A DNA stretch of 64,000 nt from Galbula dea (lineage: Eukaryota; Chordata; Aves; Piciformes; Galbulidae), in NCBI GenBank assembly GCA_013399015.1, contig VWZX01009189.1, positions 372,001-436,000 on the forward strand. Reading direction: 5' to 3'. The notes under the pieces were generated by a model. It searched no databases. It saw nothing but the letters and a program-made list of their open reading frames with translations, and had not been told where the DNA came from. A program made the position numbers and the translations under genes. Positions 1 through 12,059 of the stretch are shown here, in pieces (within the stretch, counting starts at the first letter, position 1; the number at the start of each line of letters is the position of its first letter).

Positions 1-2159
1 TTCATTCCTAATTTCAGTTTTACACCCTCATTTTAATTTTAAATACTTTATGAGTTAGAAGTGAACCTACAGGTTACAGGTTTTTAACAGCCATAATTGT
101 GAAGACAGAATTAAAGCCAAACACATTTTACTAGATAGTCATATAAAATTATCCCTTCAAACTTTTCAAGAAGGGACTTTAGGGTATCAACTGATCTATC
201 TTTTTTTAAATAGAATAAAATTCATGTGTCCAATCTTAAAACCACAAATACAATAATCACACTTTAAGCAGTTTGGGAAGAAAATGTGCTGCTGCTTAGA
301 CATAACCTTAGCTTCTTCTATTCAAATAAATTAATATCTTCAGGCCACAGGAGCAAATAGGGGAGACATACTTGGTCCAGAATGTAATTCAAAGGAAAAT
401 AGAAGCAAAAGAAAAAACTCACTGCCAGAACTTTAAAGACTGTAACTTACAGACATAACCAAAATTGCTACTGCAGTCAGCAGTATTGATTCCTTACATG
501 TATCTCAGATCAAAGAATTTATAAGGTGGTTTGATAAATTCTTAATACAAACTAGTGTATGCACAATCACTACAAAAGCCAGGCTGTGCACATAATCAGC
601 ATCATTAGACAAAGAAAAGCTGTTCATTCAGGGTCACCAATGTCAAAATGCAAAGGTTCCAATTAGTTCTTTACTCACTTAGTGAGTTATAATAAGCTTT
701 GAATATTTTCAGCCTGATAAAATATAGACATTACTTTAACTGAGACACACTAAGTAATAGCAATTACCAAAAATCTTTGATTGATGATTCAAATTGCAGC
801 AGGAGTCACTTACACAGGAAAGACTCATGCATTTAAACTAAGTATTTACTCAAGAGAAGTGCAGAACAAACTACTACAGGGTCAGAGATTAAATTTTGCA
901 ACTGAAATTTTTAAGTCTAAGCATATATTTTCCTTGCTTCCATTCATTCTAATGCACCTATGCCACAGAACCCTTCCTGGCAGCTTCAAGCTTTGCATCT
1001 CTGAGAATCAAAACCCTCTCTGGCTTCTCTTTGACTGTGGTGTAGTAGCAGTAGGGCTGTAACTTCTGAATTACTGTTCTCTTAATGTTATTTTGTTATT
1101 GTAAACTAGTAGTTTCCTATCCTCTTAATCACCTCTGCAGCACATGTTTTAATTAGAAATAGAAACAAGGATAACATAAAATATAAAATTTATGTATATA
1201 TATATAAATAGATTGTATCATGACCTGACATTGACTAAACTAAGCCCAACAATAAGAAACAAGGTTCTGTATGCAGATATGTACACAGGCAGCTTGGGAA
1301 AGGTGTTTCAATACACTGATTATAACTTTTACTGCAATCCATAGTAAAATTACAATTTTGAATTAGATTGTGCATCTATTTAAGAAATACCACAGCAGTC
1401 TGATTCAAGTTTCAAAATACCACATGCCTCTATGTAGTTCTTAAGTCTCTCAGTGACTACCACACCTCCAAAGCTTGAACTCTAATCTTGGCTTTTTGTT
1501 GATTCCACGTTCATGTGTTCAGCCCTCCAACACCATTTCTTTATCTCACTTTCTCAGCATCTTACACAATTAAGAGCTGTTGTCAGCTCCTTCTACCACA
1601 ACACACTGCTGTTGTTGATCAAAACAGGTGGCATTTGCACAAAGTGACATTCAAACCTTCTGTGATTAATTGTGCTATTAGTGTTGGATTTTTTCTAAGA
1701 AGTGTTCACAAACCTCTTCAATACATGTCTATGGTTCATTTTGAGGTATCAGTGTATCTCAAGGCAACCATTAATAGAGCTAATTCTTCAGGACTAAGTG
1801 GGCTCACATAAGTCAAAACCTTTCCATTTCTAGGAAGCATCAGATAGTTCTACATGGTTGGTTGGAAACATAGTGGCCAAATACTTCACCTGCTAAAAGA
1901 CCCCAAAAACTTTAAAAGTGTTATTTAAGGGACTTCTCCCTACTGCTCTGTAAGAACAAATAATATAAAAAATAAACCTAAAGTTAGATTCCAGTTGATA
2001 CAAGAAATTACGGGCTACCTTGTGTAACAATACAGAACTTTATATCATCATCTGCTTTTTTATACTAAGCCATACTGTAATTCCTGCCTATAATGATGGA
2101 GTAAGCATTTTTCTTTTGCAATCACACTTAGAGAAGGCTAGTATATAGCTTTTATTTAC
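1..2159 (-). other. SDK1 intron downstream of the Ig1 exon (first part)
   Basis: AT-rich intronic DNA. I see no further Sidekick coding sequence, so the exon finishing the first Ig domain lies beyond the left edge. The only simple sequence is a short TA run (TATGTATATATATATAAATA) near 1193-1210. No transposon family is recognised. Confidence 0.75.
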
Positions 2160-2160
2160 T
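2152..2160 (-). other. 5' splice donor of the SDK1 exon
   Basis: On the minus strand the exon ends TAT AA and the intron begins GTAAATA at 2159. The split codon AA|R would give lysine, matching the K that follows SSEY in Sidekick-1. If the intron were retained, the frame would hit TAA at once (2158-2156), so unspliced message is cut immediately after the exon. Confidence 0.9.
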
Positions 2161-2316
2161 TATATTCACTGGAGTAGGAGGTGATTTCACTGCCATTGTG
2201 TAACCACTTAAATTCCAGGGGCCAGCTGCCTTCAGCGAGGCAGGTAAGTACGAGACGATTTCCTTCCAAGTGTATCTGGGGCAAGCCTGGTTCAGTCTTG
2301 AAGTATGGTGCAACAT
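2160..2316 (-). CDS. SDK1: Sidekick-1 (SDK1) internal coding exon, first Ig domain
   Basis: Sidekick proteins are large single-pass adhesion molecules (Ig domains, then fibronectin III repeats, then a PDZ-binding tail) that mediate homophilic contact at synapses. This 157-bp exon has two bases of a split codon, 51 full codons, then two bases of the next codon. Its peptide starts VAPYFKTEPG and carries HLEGNRLVLTC, EGSWPLEFKW and SSEY. The Ig-core cysteine is residue 25 and the core tryptophan residue 37, the usual spacing for strands B and C; the second cysteine would be in the next exon. The sequence after TEP (GLPQIHLEG) fits SDK1 better than the paralogue SDK2, from memory of both. An N-G-S glycosylation sequon lies at residues 40-42. 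Entry phase (a split Asp codon completed by AT) fits a join just after the signal peptide, so this is taken as exon 2. No frameshift or stop is present. The SDK1 versus SDK2 choice is less certain than the Sidekick identity. Confidence 0.93.
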
Positions 2317-2353
2317 CTGAAACACAAAGAGAAAAGGGAGTGTAGTATGAGCC
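2317..2353 (-). other. 3' splice acceptor of the SDK1 exon, with branch-point candidate
   Basis: Read on the minus strand, a pyrimidine-rich stretch (CTCCCTTTTCTCTTTGTG) runs into TTTCAG, with the AG at 2318-2317 and the exon starting at 2316. A branch-point-like TCATACTACA lies at 2350-2341, about 25-35 nt upstream of the AG, a normal distance. The acceptor leaves AT as the first two exon bases, in frame with the Ig peptide. Confidence 0.9.
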
Positions 2354-2653
2354 ACCACCTCTTCTTCTGCCAACAGCCATTGTAAAACAAGACAGCATGA
2401 TTCAGTAACTAAGGCTTACACTGTTACATTGATAACTAAGCTTCATCTTTAGAGGCAGAATTCACAAGATCTGGATAACCTTAATCCTTGTTACTTATTT
2501 AGAAGAGAAGTGCCCACTCAGACAAGCTTTTGTCCATGTTTGCTGTTGATATATATGAGAATTTCAGCATTGTCTGCTGTGGCAGGCAGTGAACAGCCCC
2601 TGTTTCCCCCCCACCCTTCCCTCTTCTCTGTGAGAATGAAATCCACTCAAAGC

Positions 2654-2668
2654 TTTTTTTTTTTTTTT
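2654..2668. repeat. T15 homopolymer
   Basis: A run of 15 T on the plus strand (poly-A in the SDK1 transcript), about 340 bp upstream of the Ig1 exon. A C-rich stretch (CCCCCCCACCC) lies just before it at about 2606-2615. No transposon body is recognisable next to it. Confidence 0.9.
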
Positions 2669-3539
2669 ATTTCTTGAAAAGAAACCAGAAGAGTAATCTT
2701 GGATAGAAATGATTATCACAGCAGGAGAAGTCTCAGGGTAAATGAAGAATTTTGATAGAAATAAAGAGTTTAGAAAAAAAACACCCCAGAAAATCACCAG
2801 ATTAATGTTTTTCAACGTTATTGCCAGCAAAAATGTGTTAAATTACCTGCAACCACTAACAGATTTTGAATTAGGGTACTTCAATAACATTCAAGGGTCA
2901 CATGGAGTCTCAAACTCTTTTTCTCTTGTGGATCAAAAATGCTTAAAATACTCCAGGCAGCAAAATTCTCAACTGGTAAATTGCCAAAGCTCTGTTCAAA
3001 TGCAGATTTATTACAAGTCTCCACTTGCTGGAGACCCACCCCTGGTCACCTCTGGAAGATGATGGTTTTCACACTTTAAGTGTCAAATTTCTACTTGGAA
3101 GTATGTAGGAACTATAGACTTAGAAGTTTAGAAATACCTTCCATAATCCAAATGAACACAAATCTATATCTCTAAAATAGACAAGCTACATTTAAAGTCA
3201 GAGATATAATACAAAACATGGAATAGTATTTAATAGGTAGCTGTTGCTACACTGTGCTTCTTAGGAGACCAGACAATGTGTATTTTCTATAGAAAAGAAT
3301 AATAATAAAAAAGAGACAAATGTTGTCCCAGTGCAACTGTTGAGTTAAACTGCTCATCTTTCTTTTGAAACTATTTTAGATCAAGCTCAGGTATTTTTAT
3401 GCTTGCCATTTAAAGAGCTGAAGCTATCTTTTACAGTTTATGGGGAGGTGACCTCATGTACTATTCAAGGCTGCATGACATTTTTGAATCCACAGGTCAC
3501 ACACTATAATCTTTAACAGCTGATTGCCAAAACCCAGAA

Positions 3540-3780
3540 ATCACACACATCAGGGAAGGTGGAGCTCAAGGCAGGGGGTGTCAGCAGCTTCCAAGGTGCC
3601 CTAGTGTCTGCAGACTGGGATGGCAGTAGGCAGGCAGCTCAGCCTGCTGATGTCAGCCCTTATCTTGTGCTTTGCCTCTTATCAGGGAGATGTTTGTACT
3701 TCCCAGACCACGTGGCAGCACAGACTCACTATCAGCCTCACTGTCCTAGCCCAGGGTAGCAGCTGAGCTTTGGCTAAGTG
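3540..3780. promoter_or_regulatory. GC-richer patch with E-box and GATA-type words (candidate enhancer)
   Basis: This 240-bp patch is clearly richer in G and C than the surrounding intron. It holds a palindromic E-box CACGTG at 3709-3714, two WGATAA-type sites on the minus strand (TTATCT at 3660-3665, TTATCA at 3679-3684), and a partial CTCF-like core (minus strand ACACTAGGGCACC, about 3596-3608). Short words like these occur by chance, so the regulatory reading is an inference from clustering and composition. It lies about 1.2 kb upstream of the Ig1 exon. Confidence 0.25.
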
Positions 3781-6700
3781 TGCTAAGGAACTCCCAGGTC
3801 GACTGCTGCCAAACTGTTTGCTACAATTGGCTATGAAACTGAACATCAGCTGCACACACCTTTGGATGAATTGTACTGACAAATTATCTCCCTGGGGTTT
3901 AGAATTTAATTCTGGAAAGATACAGTAATTTCTGCATAAAAAAGCACATCTTAAATACTTACAAACTATTGCACACAATCTGACTTCAAATTAAAATGCT
4001 ATATTTTGAGGTAAACCCCTTTTCTGGAGTGTACCACTTTAAATCATTTGGTTTTCAGTCAAATTGGTTAATGGCTAGTACAGTTCAGTGATATTTTCTT
4101 TAAACTGGATATACAGGAAGCTATGACAATTGAACATATGAGAAAAAAGGAATCATTCCAAACTAGCAGATAGTCCCAGGCAAACCCAAGATGGTTTTTG
4201 CACTTCTCCACTATTACATTACTAAGATTATACCCTGCAAAGATTTTTTGTTAATTTTAATGACTGCAAATATTGTGAAGTCTTACTTCAATTCCAATTT
4301 TCTCCTAACTAGTTAAATCAACCCATATTTTAAAACTTCATGAAGAAAAAAAATAAGTCAGAGTTAGATGATTTTAGTGTTTATTTTACCCAGAGGAAAA
4401 AGCAATGTTTTACAAAGACATTTCTAAAGACATGAGGAAATGGTAAACCCTTTCAGAGGCTGCACATACATTTGAGGGAGTCTCCCAAAGAAGTTATGAG
4501 ATATTCTACCCTTACAAGATTAAAGGTGCCAGACTTCCTCTGGAGATGAAAAGGCAGTGCAGGGAGTTGTGCTGGAATTTAGGAGAGGGTTTCTAACAGA
4601 GACCAGTTAGTTAATTCAAAAGATTAGTGCCCAGTCCCCTGAGATGACACAAGTAAACATTTACCTGGGAGGAGAGAGAGGTTTAGGAAATGGGCTTGTT
4701 AAAGCATTCCTTCCTGAAGAGAGTTAAGCCATTCAGGCTGATTACAATGGATGTGGTATCTCTTTCATTTTTCAATGAAACTAGAAACCTCCACTTGAGT
4801 AATTTGTTGATCCTGGTTTTCAGTGATTTAAAGACTCAAGCAGTATAACCTCCTTCATTATTTCACTCTGAATTATCCACTTACTCCTTCTAACTTATGT
4901 CCTTACAAGAGAAAATGGTTTATTTGAAAGACAAAGACTGCTTCCCACAGGTCTGTCATGCAGCCTTAGGTTTCCTACTCAAATATTCCAAACCCAGTGA
5001 TGCTGCAGCCCACTCAGAGCTATCTCCCATTCAGAGTATCACAATCAAGCTGATATTACATGAAAATGATTCTCAAAACACAATCCAATTCTGGTAAAAG
5101 CTAAAATTTAATAGACCTATGGGAGTATTTTTATAAAGAATATAGCATGGTTTATAAATTACCCCAGCTCTCTGGAAGATTTCTTTAAACCCTTGAAGTA
5201 ATTTTATCTTCTAATCTTTTATTCCTGACTCTCTCATCAATCACACACCATCAGTTTATCAAATTCAATTATGTAATCAGAGCTCACTAAATACTCTCTG
5301 AAAGCAGAAATGAAAATAAAATACTGAGCAAAGATTCCAAGAAGAGAGGTAGCAGTAAAGCTTTGATGACTTTGGCATTTCTGCTGCACAGTGCTGCTCA
5401 CACATCAGACACATGATCAAAACGTGCTGCACCCTAAGCTTTACATCTTTAAGCTGCAAAGGAAAGCAGAATTTTAAATGAGACCTACAAGAACAGGTTT
5501 GGCTGTTACAGAGCATCCCAGGGAAATGGGAAAATGGGCAGGAAAAATGAAAGCTGTCTCAGAAAGAAAACTGTAGGAGAGGAATAACTGACTAAGGGAT
5601 GAAAGGTGTAAGGGAGTCATTTAATAGGTATGAGATACTTGAACTTCATTAATTAAATACAGGAAGGGCTCAGCATAAGGCTAAAAACAGCCAATCAAGG
5701 GTTTAGAAGCCATGAGAACATCTCATTTTTTATTCTCTTGAAGGATGGGGTAAAAAGGTAATAAAAAGCTGTGTCCTAGAAACAGGAATAATAAAATACC
5801 AGAATTAATACTTTTACCTAAAATAGTTTTCTGCCTGTTGCTTTCTTCTAAATGCTAAATGTGTTAATACTTCCAGCCCCTCTGCCTCCTCAGCAGCATT
5901 GGTTTAAAAATAAAAATACTAATAAAGTCCTGAGTTGCAAGTAGTGAAACACTAAGGTGCCAACCTGTTGGCACACATACACAGCTTCTACAAAATTTCA
6001 TTAAGTCTGCTTACCAGACTCATTCACATCCTGAATAGTATCCTTCAAAGAATGGAACATATTTATTTTTGTGTAAATCTCAACCAAAGAAAAGCCACCC
6101 CAAACCTGGAAATCTGCTCCAAAACATGTGTGCTTTGCTGCCTATTTTCTTCCTTTGGTACTATGCAAAGCTCAGATGGATTTTGTCTCAAAATATAGTT
6201 TCAGGACCTAATTCAACAATGTCCCTACACTTTCATTTGGATTAATGCTGACATTTAAATACAAAAATGGTGCTGTATGCAGTTGTGATCTACCTTGGGC
6301 TTCCTCCCAGCCCTAGCAGATGAGTTTCATCACAGAAAAGCTGAGAGCTTGCTCATACTCTATTGTCTCTGAAAACTGTGTTCAGGTACAAATACAAATA
6401 CAATCTGTAAGAGGAGAAGATAGCCTGGCTGTACAGCTTTGGACTAAATGGAATTAAAATAAAATCCAAGAGTTGTTACTCATTAGATACCCAAGGGAAC
6501 TTAAATCTCCTAAGGACAGTGTAAGTGAACATGACTTCAGCAAGTGAAGAGAGCATAATCTCAGGGACCTTAGGCACAGCCTCTAACAAACACATTAACA
6601 AAGTTTGGCTAATGATTCTTAGCCCTTTAACAGCTTACATTTGTACAGTACATAAACCAAACTCAGATTAAAGAGATCTTTCAGTTATTATATGGTGCTA

Positions 6701-6953
6701 CATGATCTTGAAAGGAGTCTTGCAGTCCTATCCCTCAGGAATTGATATGTTTTAATTAAAAACGCCATTTGCTCTTGAACACCTCTAACCTACTGAGAAA
6801 AGTTACCATACCACATATCTCTTCAACAGTAAAAAACACTGCAACTACTTGTTAAAATCAAAGCACTTTTTTCTCCAGAAACACTGGATACCAACAGTTA
6901 CAAAGAAAATCACATGCTCACATCTTGGGAAAAATCAGTTACCGTAGCCCTGA

Positions 6954-6967
6954 ACACACACACACAC
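6954..6967. repeat. short (CA)n microsatellite
   Basis: About seven CA units, ending in CGCAGG. Confidence 0.8.
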
Positions 6968-8842
6968 GCAGGAAGAATAATGTAGTGAGAGCAGAGAACA
7001 GGCTAAGAATCCCCATTGCTATTTGTCTTTGTTATGTATCTATACTTTTAAGTCATTTAATATTCAATATTGCCTCACCTAAAAAAGTAGATTAACCTTT
7101 ACATAAATCAGCAAGTTGGAGCAAATGCAGCTCAATCACCAACAAATATCATTTGGGAAACTGTCTTTCCATTGCTCAGCTCACCCAACAGATATGACAT
7201 TTAAAATAAAATCTTGACTGAGACACATTTTTCAATAAGCCCAAACAAAAATACAATTTGTTTATTAAAAACCAGACCTATATTGACTTTTAGCTTATTA
7301 ATCCCTAGTCAAAGCATGATGCACATCACCCTTTCTTTATATGCATCTCTAAAGCTACAATCAACTTACACAGAAAAATAAACAGAATACCTCTGAGGAA
7401 TTTTCCAGGAAAATGAGACTAGATAAATAAATTACATACAGAGGCTGAACAATCAGCCCAGGAGAAGATCAGCAATGTAGAAATGCTTTTGCTCTCCCTG
7501 TTCACAAGGAAAAGGGATGTGAGCCATCTTCAGGTAGGTTAATGAGAACTGCCATAAAAAGAGTGTTTTAAAAGATCCACCTACAGGTTTGAATGCATGA
7601 TACAAAAGTATAGTTAAATTAAAAAGGAAATTAGTCAGGAAACCCCAACTAAAGACAGGAGGAATCTTTTAAGTAATGCAGAGAAAGCAGGCACAACTTA
7701 TGGACAGCAGCATTCCATCAAGAACAGATTCAAGTTCAACTATGATATTCACAAGCTGATGCTTCAGAACACAGACACTGGTTCACAGCTGGTAACTGCA
7801 ACCTGCTGGGGAATCAGGACCATTTTCTTATTCCAACTTGGATATGAAAAACATTCTTCTCTTTCCTTTTCAAAATAACCTTTTAATCTCTTATCTTAGT
7901 TCTGACACAACACATACACGTGCTAGCTCTGGATGCAAGTTGTATTCTCTTGTGGAAATGAACTTCAATAGCTTTGCATGGCATAGGAGTTGGAAATTAT
8001 TACATAGTAAATCTTGGGAAATGCACCAGGAAGTCAGATTGAACTCAGATATATTTGAATCTGTCTTCTTTTGAATGCAAACCTTATAAAATGCATTGGT
8101 GAGATGCTGTGAAAGTTAGTATATGATCTATTCATAAACAGTCAACAATGTCAAACATACATTAGAGCATTCAGTCACTTTAACTATATTGATTTGCAGG
8201 AAGGCTATTCTACCCCAAAATATTGGATATTTGAGATTCACATTTTCTTGGTTGGAAGTGTGACATAAATCACCAAGCACAACAATTAAATTTAAATTGT
8301 ATTTTACTATCTCCTTCTAAGCCTGGATTGGAAAGGACTGATGCAACACAGTGAATATTTCATTAAAGTATCAGGTTATTTTTCAAATATACTGCCATAG
8401 TTAAGAGTTTTCACACAATGGTATAAAGCATTCCCTTAAAGTGGATTTCCTGAACTTTTATCAAAGCCATTATCTGATTTTATATTGGAATAATATTGAA
8501 GCAACTGTATTTAAATCAGTCTTTAGTCCTCGATTTCATAAGTCAAGCAAATGAACCCAGACTATCCATTTTTGTCTTCCTATATGTAAGACAGACAACC
8601 TGCTTGTTTGATACCTCTACTATAATCTCTAAATGCAAATACTGTACCAGCTGAGGCTGATGGATAATGCTTTTAAAGGTTTAATTGGGGATGGAATGAA
8701 ATTGTTTTAGGACTCAGCAAGTTCTTTTAGGTAACCTACATATTTCTAGAGTAAGTGACATTTATTTCTTTTAAATGCACAGTCACTGGGAGACAAGATT
8801 TAAATGGGTAACTTTTTTTGCCTTGTATAGGTCAAATATCTA

Positions 8843-8874
8843 ATTGGCAAGTTAGTTATTGGGTAATTGCCAAT
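8843..8874. repeat. inverted repeat with NFI half-site arms
   Basis: ATTGGCAA (8843-8850) and TTGCCAAT (8867-8874) are perfect 8-bp inverted arms around a 16-bp centre that contains TTATTGGGTAA. TTGGCA is the NFI half-site, but the spacing is wider than the family's usual palindrome. The area is rich in homeodomain-like TAATTG/TAATTA words. Function is not shown. Confidence 0.7.
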
Positions 8875-9007
8875 CATATATTTGAGTTGGATGGAAGAAA
8901 TATTGAATTTAAGATTACATACCTGTTGCATGCTATCCCAAGAGGAAAACTAAACATTCTGTAATGTATGGTTATGATTCTCTTTTTATTATTCTTTTAA
9001 TTGAAGC

Positions 9008-9037
9008 ATCAGTTCTGTATCTGTATCAGTTCTGTAT
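9008..9037. repeat. two-copy direct repeat, 17-bp period
   Basis: ATCAGTTCTGTAT occurs at 9008-9020 and again at 9025-9037, a small tandem duplication. Confidence 0.85.
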
Positions 9038-11935
9038 TTCAGAATTCCCTAACTAGCACTGCAGATTCTAAGCTCCTAAGCTCCTCCTTTCTTGATGCAG
9101 ATCAAATGTTTTTCCTGAACCTTGACTAATACATAGTATTGTTTAAAAGAACAAACACAATGCATTCCCTTTGAAACTTCTCCAGTCCTGAGATACACAC
9201 ACAACTTGTCACAGGATAACCTTCTAGTATTCCAACCTTTCTACCTCGTAATGCACAAACATTTCATGCTGTTATCTCTCTTACCCTTCTTCATTTTTCC
9301 CTACAAGCTTTAGATGAACTTCAAAAATATATTTGCATGCTATGCTGGGACAAGACAGGAGAAAAAAGCCAGAGCAGGGGGTTTTATGATGAAAAAGAAA
9401 ATCTAACTATCACTGGTTGCTTGAGTTTTACTAGAAACACTCAAAACAGAACTGAAAGCAAGAAGGTCTACAGAAGCACAGAAGAGTTTTTTCAGGACCT
9501 GGACTCTGACAGTAAAAACCAGACAGTGGTCAGTAACATCACTGTGTTTAAAAGCCAACATAAGATGCTCTTTTTCTTTCCCCAGATGCAATTGTATTAT
9601 TCTTTTCTCAATATTGATTTCTTTACCAGCCAAAGAGGAAAAACAAAAGAAACTTGATATAATTTTGGCTGAGCCTCTAGCAGCTCCTGATGTATTAGCC
9701 TGTAGTCCCACAAAGGTTTCCTTCTCCCATTTAATTTCTACGTCTCATGTTTTAGTTTCTCTCTCTGATCTCCTCTAATACTTCACCTGAGTCAGGGGGG
9801 AAAAAAAGAATTGGTTTGTTCTGTATCAGCAGGCAATCACAATTCATATTTTCATAAATTCATGGAATATCTGCTGTAAGATCAAAAATGAAGAAGCTAC
9901 AGAGAATGTTCTTAAGTTATGTTTAGTGTAGTTCATCCTCAAAAAAGGCTGCAGAACTATTTTTGGAAATAGTCATAAGGATACCTTAAAGAAAGACATA
10001 AATGTATTGAGGGAAAAAGGCACCATAGGGTACAAAGCAAGCAAATAAAAGACAACCCATTAACTATAAAAATCAAAACAAAACCTTCAAAGAAACCTAA
10101 AACCTCTAAAGAAACCTACAATCTCTCTGGGCTGAGTTTAGTATCAAAGCATTACCCCCATGCTTTTTATATTCTCTTCCTATCTAGTGGTGTTTACAGA
10201 GACTTGTGGAGCTCTCAAAGAAATAAGTTGTTACAGTTTAGACCTTGGCACACAGCAGGTGGAAGGCAAACCACCTTCCAGAGAGAGAAACCAAAGAGAG
10301 CAGGATTTCCTTCATTATTTTAACTGCAAAGGAAGCTACTGTTGCTACTACATAATCTACCATCTCCAACTCCTGTAGGGTCAGTCTGGTCACACTGGTA
10401 TCTGTTCATCAATACATAGATCCCTTAAATATTCCAACCAGCAGATGAAGGCAGGATGAAATCCTACAGAACTCTTAACAGAACAGAGGAGATAAAATCA
10501 TAAATGGGCTCTGCACAAGTTCATCCTCGGTATAAGAGGCATTCTCAGTTGGTTATTTTGTAGAAGGAGAGTTAAAACAGAAAGGCAAACAGCTGAGGAG
10601 TTTCTGGAAGTACCAAAACAGAAACAGGAAGGCAGCAGGAGGAAACAATGGCACAGCAAAGGCACTGCCAGACTTGAAAGCCATGGAAGGGCACCTATGT
10701 ATTATCTCCTGGAGAGATCATTTCTAAACAGCAAAGCAGCTACAAATATCCATAGGAGATATAAACACATCTGTTTTGATGAAGGGGTCTGAAGGGGAAA
10801 TGATTCATGCACAAACCCTTACTAAAACAATTCCCACTCCTTGCTGCTATTATTTTGTTTACAAGTAACTTGTAACTCTCTTTTTCACCCCCCTTAAACT
10901 TGAAAAATGTAAATAGGTTTATAAATTGGATAAGGCTTTCCTCAAACAACTCAATTCAAAGGCTCTCAGTGGTGCTATTGAATTCGAGGTGGTAAGCACA
11001 TGATCATAGGCTCTACTGAACACAGACAGAATTGTTCATGTCCTTACATGATGCTGAATTAGACAAACATGCAACCAAAGCACAGCCCAAAGTTCAGAGA
11101 ACTCAACTGAAATACTCCCATGATCTTAACCTCTGGAGCAAGCACCTGCTTAGTGCTCGAGTCAGAACCAGACACACAAAGGGATCCTTGCAGAGCTCCA
11201 AAAGTATCTCACTGGGTAATCTGTGCAGACAGCTGGATGATGTGCAGACAGGGAGACACCTCTGTATGCTTTCATGCAGAAGGGCAGGCACTAATTAAGG
11301 GCCAGTTCAAAGGCTCTGGGAACACCTGACATAAATTGTCTACCTTAATTTTCCCTAATTTTGTCACTTTTATCTGATTCTTTTACACTAAACCCTTTCA
11401 GAACTATCCAAGTGGAATTCTTTCCCCACCTCAGGGATAATACATGTATTTAGAGACTACAGAATCATTTTCAACCATAGTGATGAAACACAATTGCTCC
11501 TTGTCAGAATTGGAAGAAACCTATCACTGATCTTGAGAACATAACTTATCTGGACATAGCTAAAGGCAAAATAAGGAGTTAGTTTATTAATCTGGATATT
11601 TTATTTCATTTTCTTTGAGTTATAAATAAGCAGTAAGTTAATAGTGTTTTCAACTTTTGACAGGTCTAATGTTAATTACATGTACTGGCTTTTATAAATC
11701 AATACTTCTTACATAAAGTGTTATTTAGCTTGCCAAGTGTAGCAATAGATCAATGCATTTACTGTTATTGCTAACACTGATAGATGACATACATCAAAAG
11801 TATATGCATAGGAAAAATAAGAGACTTATTTGTAAGTCAGACAGGGTTAAACCCCAGTTAGCAAGAGAGGAAACCAAAATAGTGTTTTGAAAGTAACATC
11901 ATAACTTTTAATAAAGTTTGAGAGGTTTGCTTCTT

Positions 11936-12053
11936 GGTTTGTTTTTTTTGTGTGTGTGTGTGTGGGTTTTTTGTTTGGGGTTTGGGTTTGTAGTTTGTAT
12001 TTTTCTGTTAGGGGGTTAGGGTTTTTGGTTTAGATTTTACTTTTTTTTTTACT
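11936..12053 (+). repeat. G/T-rich low-complexity tract with telomere-like units
   Basis: The plus strand is almost entirely G and T for over 100 bp. It includes a (GT) run at about 11950-11964, several GGG/GGGG runs, and TTAGGG-GG-TTAGGG at 12008-12021, then a T10 run near 12042. The TTAGGG pair is too short to call an interstitial telomere. The minus strand (the SDK1 transcript sense) is A/C-rich here. Confidence 0.85.
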
Positions 12054-12059
12054 GCCAAG

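Larger units (their letters stand above)
3790..11930. other. AT-rich intron, nothing gene-like seen
   Basis: No transposon family, RNA gene or coding exon is recognised across this stretch. It contains a short (CA) run near 6954-6967, a 17-bp-period direct repeat near 9008-9037 and a TTGGCA inverted repeat near 8843-8874. The open frames are up to about 106 codons, have no family resemblance and are regarded as chance. Confidence 0.6.
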
